A DNA stretch of 10,912 nucleotides from Coemansia sp. RSA 922 (taxonomy: Eukaryota > Kickxellomycota > Kickxellomycetes > Kickxellales > Kickxellaceae), in NCBI GenBank assembly GCA_027577415.1, contig JANBQS010000882.1:1-10912 (forward strand), read 5' to 3'. The translations under genes were made by a program, and so were the position numbers. The notes below the pieces were generated by a model that had not been told where the DNA came from, ran no database searches, and saw only the letters and a program-made list of their open reading frames with translations. Below are positions 7,201-10,912 of the stretch, one piece after another (positions within the stretch are counted from its first letter, which is position 1; the number at the start of each line of letters is the position of its first letter).

Positions 7201-8338
7201 GGGGGCGTTCGTGCTGGACTCGCTGCTGCGCCGGCACCCGCGCGCGTCGGTCGTGTGCCTGGTGCGTGCGGCTGACGCGCAGGCGGCCATGCAGCGCGTG
7301 CGGCAGGCGGCGGTGGCCAATCTCGTGTGGACCGACGACTGGGCGCGCCGCGTGCGCGCGGTGGCTGGCGACCTGGCGCAGCCCCGGCTGGGGCTCAGCG
7401 ACGCGGACTGGGCCGAGTGCGCCACGGCCGACGTCATTGTGCACAACGGCGCGCTTGTGCACTGGGTGTACCCCTACGCGCGGCTGCGCGCGGCCAACGT
7501 GCTGAGCACGCTGGAGGCGCTGAAGCTGGCGTCTGAGGGCCGCGCCAAGCGCCTGGTGTTTGTGTCGAGCACGTCGGCGCTGGACACCGACCACTACGTG
7601 CAGCTGGGCTGCGTCGGCGAGTCCGACGACCTCGAGGGCTCGCGCACCGGCCTTATGTCCGGCTACGGCCAGTCAAAGTGGGTGGCCGAGCGCCTGCTCA
7701 TGCACGCGCGCCACTGCGGCTGGCCTGTGGCCATCGTCAGGCCCGGGTACGTGCTGGGCGACTCGCGGTCGGGCGCTACCAACGCCGACGACTTCCTCTG
7801 GCGCCTGGCCAAGGGCTGCGCGCAGCTGCAGCTGTCGCCGGTCATGGCCAACCCCGTCAACGTCTGCCCCGTGGACTATGTCGCCGACGTCGTGGCTGCC
7901 GCCGCCTCGCATCCCAGGGCGCTCGAGCACATGGTGTACCATGTGTTTAACCATGCGGGCTTTAGATTCCACGATATCTTTGACCTCATGCGTGGCTACG
8001 GATACCCGATGGTCGATGCCGAGTACATGCGCTGGAGAGGCGTGCTCATGGAGAGCACACTGGATGAAAAGGACTCGGCGCTGTACCCGCTCTTGCACTT
8101 TGTCCTGGACGACCTGCCAACCTCCACTAAAAGCCCCGATCTCGACGACAAACACACGAGGGGACTGCTGGAGGGATCAGGCGTGGTGTGTCCCGATATC
8201 AAGAATCTCTTTGGCTTGTACTTGGCCTATTTGGTTAAAGCTGGCTTCTTGGATAAACCAGAGGGCCCTGCCGAGCGCTCTTTGCCTGTTCTCGATATTG
8301 AGATCCAGGGTCTGGTAACACGTACAAGCAACAACTAA
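4220..8338 (+). CDS. LYS2: L-2-aminoadipate reductase (alpha-aminoadipate reductase)
   Basis: The enzyme activates 2-aminoadipate with ATP, holds it as a thioester on its carrier domain and reduces it with NADPH to the 6-semialdehyde, the fifth step of fungal lysine synthesis. It must be primed by a Lys5-type phosphopantetheinyl transferase. The 1372-aa length is normal for the family. An N-terminal condensation-like region (about 1-250) contains LPTDYPRP. The adenylation domain spans about 280-870 with FTSGSTGIPKG at 476-486, the Lys2-typical GIAHDPIQRD from 518, YGTTE at 616-620, YRTGD at 727-731 and the catalytic K845 in PNGKIDK. The carrier motif DVGGHSV places phosphopantetheine on S898. 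The reductase domain has TGATGFLG at 988-995 and Y1149-x3-K1153. No intron or frame break is seen. The ATG at 4220 gives the expected N-terminus, and no ATG occurs in the 75 nt before it. About 6360-7940 is strikingly GC-rich. The gene converges on COA6. Confidence 0.97.
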   Translation: MTINPVLTPQASTADLSEVSSRVSRWQDRLRSPTELQLPTDYPRPIPLKVVEAMETFELSPLSSLSVLQLSLYLQQHATDNTASPFTVLLAAFSVLLHRYTAEEDIVVGSSSESLNPLVLRLAVKSEDSFLDVLQMAQRVSMEAAADEVPFAALMSAYQADGGEADASAAPSLFRVRFFNQTDADEATLRRTTTQTTDFTVLVRQKSTGSLRQLHPTIELQIVYNQVLFTAQRMAHMVAQLQMVLATAGETLSKVQAGGEVPVEMQVGRMSIASALDLAAVPDPRADLAWSEFPGSITSIFARNAMAHPDRRFVVENVLRSGVTRSFTYMQMLRAARVLSRTLRDGGVVREDVVVVYAYRGVDLVVAILGVLMAGATYSVVDPAYPAARQNVYLGVAQPRGLVILEHAGQLADEVQAYVDNELQVVCTVAGMELRDDGELVSAGDAMARAARLVDDSEVDEDIVAVGHDSVGTLSFTSGSTGIPKGVRGRHYSLTHFYPWMGSEFGLGSSDRFTMLSGIAHDPIQRDVFTPVFFGAELHIPTAEDIGVPGQLAQWMGEHEITVTHLTPAMGQLLSANATSHIGSLRNAFFVGDLLTKRDCHRLQSLAANCRIVNMYGTTETQRAVSFCAIPAHSVNASFLATAKDVIPAGRGMKDVQLLVVNRHGSGGMCAVGEVGEIYVRSGGLAEGYLQLPEATAEKFVDNWLAPPSVKESVDLPYYRGARDRMYRTGDLGRYRADGDVECIGRIDDQVKIRGFRIELGEINNMLSMHPRIRANVTLVRRDKYEEKTLVAYIVPSEEEQRAEDPGRQLLIASVREYLRQKLPAYAVPSVFVPLRRLPLTPNGKIDKAALPFPDTPAPAQAGGSPTERALAAVWADVLGLAHAPAPESNFFDVGGHSVAATRMVFRVRTDFAVDAPLGLVFRCPVLADMAAAIDALRGELQLTEAAAPEAEETSEYAADLADLIAQLPQPPAEAPTAVAEDATYLLTGATGFLGAFVLDSLLRRHPRASVVCLVRAADAQAAMQRVRQAAVANLVWTDDWARRVRAVAGDLAQPRLGLSDADWAECATADVIVHNGALVHWVYPYARLRAANVLSTLEALKLASEGRAKRLVFVSSTSALDTDHYVQLGCVGESDDLEGSRTGLMSGYGQSKWVAERLLMHARHCGWPVAIVRPGYVLGDSRSGATNADDFLWRLAKGCAQLQLSPVMANPVNVCPVDYVADVVAAAASHPRALEHMVYHVFNHAGFRFHDIFDLMRGYGYPMVDAEYMRWRGVLMESTLDEKDSALYPLLHFVLDDLPTSTKSPDLDDKHTRGLLEGSGVVCPDIKNLFGLYLAYLVKAGFLDKPEGPAERSLPVLDIEIQGLVTRTSNN

Positions 8339-8355
8339 AAAGAAATATATATTTA
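8339..8355. terminator. 17-bp gap between convergent LYS2 and COA6 stops
   Basis: Only AAGAAATATATATTTAT separates the two stop codons. The minus strand reads AATAAA at 8352-8357, overlapping the COA6 stop codon. With so little space, the 3' UTR of each gene must run antisense into the other. Confidence 0.55.
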
Positions 8356-8628
8356 TTAATCTTTTTTATTGCGCATGCGTTCGGCTATTTTCTCTTTTTG
8401 AATTTCTTGTTTTCTGCGCATAGTCCGTAGTTGTATGAAATATGTCGCCCATGATTCGGGACAATTCGAGTACATTGTTTTACGTAGTTCTTCGCACTCT
8501 CCGCTACCTTCCTTTTCCGCGTCTAGTATCTTGTTTTTGTTTAGACACTCGAAATATATATCGCGCTTGCCATGACATATTTGCCGCTCCTCTCGGCTTG
8601 GAATAGGGTGACCGTCAGTATTGCTCAT
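8356..8628 (-). CDS. COA6: Cytochrome c oxidase assembly factor 6
   Basis: Coa6 is an intermembrane-space protein that helps mature the copper site of Cox2 in respiratory complex IV. The 90-aa protein carries C18-x9-C28 and C45-x10-C56, the unequal CX9C/CX10C pair that marks Coa6 among twin-Cys proteins. Family-typical surroundings are present: KRDIYFECLNKN after the first cysteine, CEELRK at the third and NCPESWATYF at the fourth, followed by a basic Lys/Arg/Glu-rich helical tail. No cleavable presequence is seen, as expected for Mia40-dependent import. The frame stays open upstream to 8760, but the extra 44 residues are not family-like, so I start at MSNTDG (8628). The gene shares a 197-bp divergent promoter with EXO1. 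Confidence 0.9.
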   Translation of the reverse strand: MSNTDGHPIPSREERQICHGKRDIYFECLNKNKILDAEKEGSGECEELRKTMYSNCPESWATYFIQLRTMRRKQEIQKEKIAERMRNKKD

Positions 8629-8717
8629 AATAAAAAAAATAATAATTAGGGATTTGAAAACGTGTTGTGGAGAGAAAAAGATAAAGTCAATTTCTAACCA
8701 TCTGATTACCTTGATCA

Positions 8718-8723
8718 ACGCGT
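8718..8723. promoter_or_regulatory. MluI cell-cycle box (ACGCGT), distal
   Basis: A perfect palindromic ACGCGT lies 102 nt upstream of the EXO1 ATG and 89 nt upstream of the COA6 ATG. It matches the MBF consensus. Function is inferred from context. Confidence 0.5.
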
Positions 8724-8792
8724 TAGGAAAAAACATGGAATAAAATGGGCTGCGCATCACAAAGCGCGTGCATTTCTGTTCTTCTTTTTCTT

Positions 8793-8798
8793 ACGCGT
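8793..8798. promoter_or_regulatory. MluI cell-cycle box (ACGCGT), proximal
   Basis: The second perfect ACGCGT lies 27 nt upstream of the EXO1 ATG, within the sequence TTACGCGTCA. It is very near the start codon, so it would overlap or adjoin the transcription start. Confidence 0.5.
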
Positions 8799-8825
8799 CA
8801 CATATTATTTATAGACTATATAAAA

Positions 8826-10877
8826 ATGGGTATTTCTGGTCTTCTTCCTTTGTTACGCGAGGCACAGCGTTCCGGTCATGTTAAAGAGTTTTCTGGACAA
8901 ACCGTAGGCGTAGATTCTTATATCTGGCTATACAAGGGTGCTTTCTCTTGTGCTTCTGACTTGGCCTTGAACCTTCCAACGACCAAATTCATAACTTTTT
9001 TTCTCTCACGCGCCCGCATGCTCCGCCACCACGGTATCGATCCCTTATTCGTATTCGACGGCGGTCCCTTGCCATCCAAATTACATACCGAGTTGGAGCG
9101 TCAACGTAATCGGTCAGAGCGTAGGCAAACTGCAGTAAAACTATGGAACCAGTCTAAACGCAAACAGGCCTATGAACAGTTTCAACGCTGTGTAGAGGTA
9201 ACTCCTGTAATGGCGAAATTGGTAATCGATGAGCTTAAAAAAGAAGGTTTTCGTTATCTCGTTGCTCCCTACGAAGCCGACGCGCAGTTGGCTTATTTAG
9301 AGGCACAGGGCGTTATTACTGCTGCTATATCGGAAGACTCGGATCTTATTGTGTTTGGTTGTCGTAACATTATCTTTAAATTGGATCAGTACGGTGAGGC
9401 TGTTATTTTCGATCGACTAAAGATGATGCATTCAAAGGCCGTCGATATAAACGGATGGACTAACGAGCAACTTCGCAGAATGTGTATCTTGTCGGGTTGC
9501 GATTACTTGCCTTCGGTGCCTGGTGTCGGTCTCAAAAAGGCCCACCGATATGTGTCTAGGTCCCAAGATCTCCGAGCCGCAGTGCAGTTGATGCGTGGGG
9601 ACAAGTTGCTAGTGCCTGAGGAGTATGAGGTAGAGGTCGAGAGAGCAGACCTTACTTTTAGGTATCAGAGGGTTTACGATCCGAGGTCGAAATCCCTGGC
9701 TTTTGTTTCGCCTCTAGACGATTCTGCCCCTAGTATCGACGATATGCCGTTTATTGGCGTCCAGTTGGAACCTCATGTGGCTCATGGAATCGCTATGGCT
9801 GAGCTTGATCCATTTACATACCTGCCTTTTACTACACAGACTGCTACTACTATTGTAGAGCCACCACCGCCGGTTGCTAAACCTCCTGTCCCGGTTGTGC
9901 GTGGCAAGGCAGTTGCTCCGGTTACGCGCGCGAGAAGCCTGCAGAGTTTCTGGGGCACACCCAAACCCGCCCAGTCACGTCGTACGCCTACGGACGAGCA
10001 GGTACCTGTTGCAAACCCTGTTGTTATTGTTGTTGAGCCTGCGGCGGTGTCGGTTGAGAGCGAAGAGGTCAATGTCAAATTCCGCGGTAATGACCATAGC
10101 ACGCTCGTATCTACAGCGCAGAAGAGCAGGTTCTTTGCTAAACCCCCGCCACCCATGGACACTGATACTACGGATCTGTCGACGGCATCTACGCAAGTGC
10201 CAGATACTCCTCTGACGCCGTTGCCCGTATCGCAGTGTGAAACAGTTGTCGATGACTTTAATCTCGAATCGTCGATACTCACTCAACCTCGACTGTTGAG
10301 AAGTGGGACGGCTATTATCCAGCCCACTCGTCGTCCATTACTTTCTTCTTCGGTGACTGAGGATACTCGGGCTATCTCGTTGTTTGGCCAGTTCACAAAT
10401 AAAGGCGCAGAGGATATTCCCGAATACGCCAAACATCCAACATATAAGAAAAGTAAGTACTATTCTTGTTGTGTGTGGCGTTTGAATTTGGCTTTCGAGT
10501 TTATTGTGACTAATTGTTGTACTTTTATAGCTACACGTAGTGCCGGATTGGTAGTGGCTCGTGGGAGAGGTCGTGGCGCAACTAACTCTGTTCTGTCTCC
10601 TGGATCGCGTACTCCTATTACACAGATGCTTAGACGGATATCGGCTGATCGAATGGCACTACAGCCTCTAGACGATAACCAACAACCAGCCCTCTGTCTC
10701 TTGGATTCCTCCTCACCATCCGCCAAGCGCAAGCAAAATACACACGCAAGTCTGATAGACGAGGCTAAAAAGTTCAGATACCACGCCGCCAGCGCCCCGT
10801 CTCTCGCTTTGCTGGTTGACGACGATATCGTCGACAGCAGTGGAAGTGATACCGAAAACAGAGCCGTCACAGTATAG
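8826..10877 (+). CDS. EXO1: Exonuclease 1 (Rad2/XPG family), two exons
   Basis: Exo1 is a nuclear 5'-3' double-strand exonuclease and flap endonuclease acting in mismatch repair, DNA end resection and recombination. The N-terminus MGISGLLPLL is family-typical, which fixes the start at 8826. An in-frame ATG at 8745 would add 27 residues in front of it. Metal-binding residues are visible: D30, D78 (FVFDGGPLP), E150 and D152 (PYEADAQLAYL), D171 and D173 (SEDSDLIVFG) and D226 (SGCDYLPS), followed by the helix-hairpin-helix VPGVGLKKA. The nuclease core covers about 1-330. The rest is a Pro/Ser/Thr-rich tail without recognised folds. It contains K433-SRFF, matching the Mlh1-interacting (MIP) box found in yeast Exo1. 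The CDS is join(8826-10452, 10531-10877), giving 657 aa once the 78-bp intron is removed. Unspliced RNA stays in frame and would give 683 aa. Total length fits fungal Exo1 (about 600-750 aa). Confidence 0.95.
   Translation: MGISGLLPLLREAQRSGHVKEFSGQTVGVDSYIWLYKGAFSCASDLALNLPTTKFITFFLSRARMLRHHGIDPLFVFDGGPLPSKLHTELERQRNRSERRQTAVKLWNQSKRKQAYEQFQRCVEVTPVMAKLVIDELKKEGFRYLVAPYEADAQLAYLEAQGVITAAISEDSDLIVFGCRNIIFKLDQYGEAVIFDRLKMMHSKAVDINGWTNEQLRRMCILSGCDYLPSVPGVGLKKAHRYVSRSQDLRAAVQLMRGDKLLVPEEYEVEVERADLTFRYQRVYDPRSKSLAFVSPLDDSAPSIDDMPFIGVQLEPHVAHGIAMAELDPFTYLPFTTQTATTIVEPPPPVAKPPVPVVRGKAVAPVTRARSLQSFWGTPKPAQSRRTPTDEQVPVANPVVIVVEPAAVSVESEEVNVKFRGNDHSTLVSTAQKSRFFAKPPPPMDTDTTDLSTASTQVPDTPLTPLPVSQCETVVDDFNLESSILTQPRLLRSGTAIIQPTRRPLLSSSVTEDTRAISLFGQFTNKGAEDIPEYAKHPTYKKSKYYSCCVWRLNLAFEFIVTNCCTFIATRSAGLVVARGRGRGATNSVLSPGSRTPITQMLRRISADRMALQPLDDNQQPALCLLDSSSPSAKRKQNTHASLIDEAKKFRYHAASAPSLALLVDDDIVDSSGSDTENRAVTV
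10453..10530 (+). other. Phase-1 spliceosomal intron in EXO1 (78 bp)
   Basis: The donor is AA/GTAAGT at 10453. A branch-point-like GACTAAT lies at 10508-10514, and the acceptor CTTTTATAG ends at 10530. Splicing joins A to CT, turning KKS... into KKTTRSAG. The length is 26 codons with no in-frame stop, so the reading frame runs through. The intron-encoded stretch is Cys- and aromatic-rich, unlike the polar tail around it, which argues for removal. Confidence 0.8.
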
Positions 10878-10912
10878 TTACCACTAATGCATATAATTAA
10901 CAGACAAAGAAA
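10878..10912. other. Short EXO1 3' flank
   Basis: Only 35 bases follow the EXO1 stop. They are AT-rich and contain CATATAATTAA but no clear AATAAA. The transcript end probably lies outside the window. Confidence 0.4.

Larger units (their letters stand above)
8629..8825. promoter_or_regulatory. Divergent COA6-EXO1 promoter with two ACGCGT boxes
   Basis: This 197-bp region separates the two opposed start codons. It holds two perfect MluI cell-cycle boxes, ACGCGT at 8718-8723 and 8793-8798, plus GCGCGT at 8764-8769. In yeasts ACGCGT is bound by MBF, which turns on DNA synthesis and repair genes at G1/S, a fitting control for EXO1. Both boxes lie closer to EXO1 than to COA6. Confidence 0.6.

Noticed and set aside
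6272..7594. 440-codon antisense open frame within LYS2
   Set aside because: It lies wholly in the GC-rich block, where stop codons are rare on all frames. The translation is Arg/His/Gln-rich with no domain, and LYS2 on the other strand is certain.
8629..8760. 44-residue N-terminal extension of COA6
   Set aside because: It would span much of the divergent promoter including an ACGCGT box, and is not typical of the family. MSNTDG gives a normal Coa6 length.
8816..8825. TATATAAAA just before the EXO1 ATG as a TATA box
   Set aside because: It abuts the start codon, so transcription would begin inside the coding sequence. It is better read as an A-rich leader.

Overview
The window looks like nuclear DNA of a fungus. 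It carries an alpha-aminoadipate reductase gene (LYS2, fungal lysine synthesis), a probable subunit of the fungus-specific MIM complex, one short spliceosomal intron, T-rich leaders, AATAAA poly(A) signals and AT-rich intergenic DNA. An early-diverging lineage is possible, but I cannot place it from this sequence.

Positions 1-3160 are an accessory region. A unit of about 1.4 kb occurs twice in direct orientation with a period of about 1.68 kb (about 75-1465 and 1756-3160). Each unit has one minus-strand gene for an unrecognised Cys-containing protein of 141 or 142 aa, with its own TATA box, upstream repeats and poly(A) signals. Upstream of each TATA box are three bZIP-like sites (TGACGTCA and relatives) spaced exactly 23 bp apart. 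The middle of the two proteins differs far more than the surrounding noncoding DNA, and nearly all changed codons change the amino acid. This is the most unusual part of the window.

Positions 3161-4219 hold two small plus-strand genes. One encodes a 58-aa Cys-rich protein. The other encodes a 110-aa protein with an acidic N-terminus and a membrane segment, best read as the mitochondrial import protein Mim2. A TGACTCA (Gcn4/CPC1-type) site lies between it and LYS2.

Positions 4220-10877 are a compact housekeeping block. LYS2 (1372 aa, plus strand) converges on COA6 (90 aa, minus strand, cytochrome c oxidase assembly) with 17 bp between their stop codons. COA6 diverges from EXO1 (plus strand, 5'-3' exonuclease of mismatch repair and end resection) across a 197-bp promoter with two ACGCGT boxes. 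EXO1 has a 78-bp intron near its 3' end. Within LYS2, about 6360-7940 is far more GC-rich than the rest of the window.

No tRNA, rRNA, transposon protein, terminal inverted repeat or CRISPR array was recognised.
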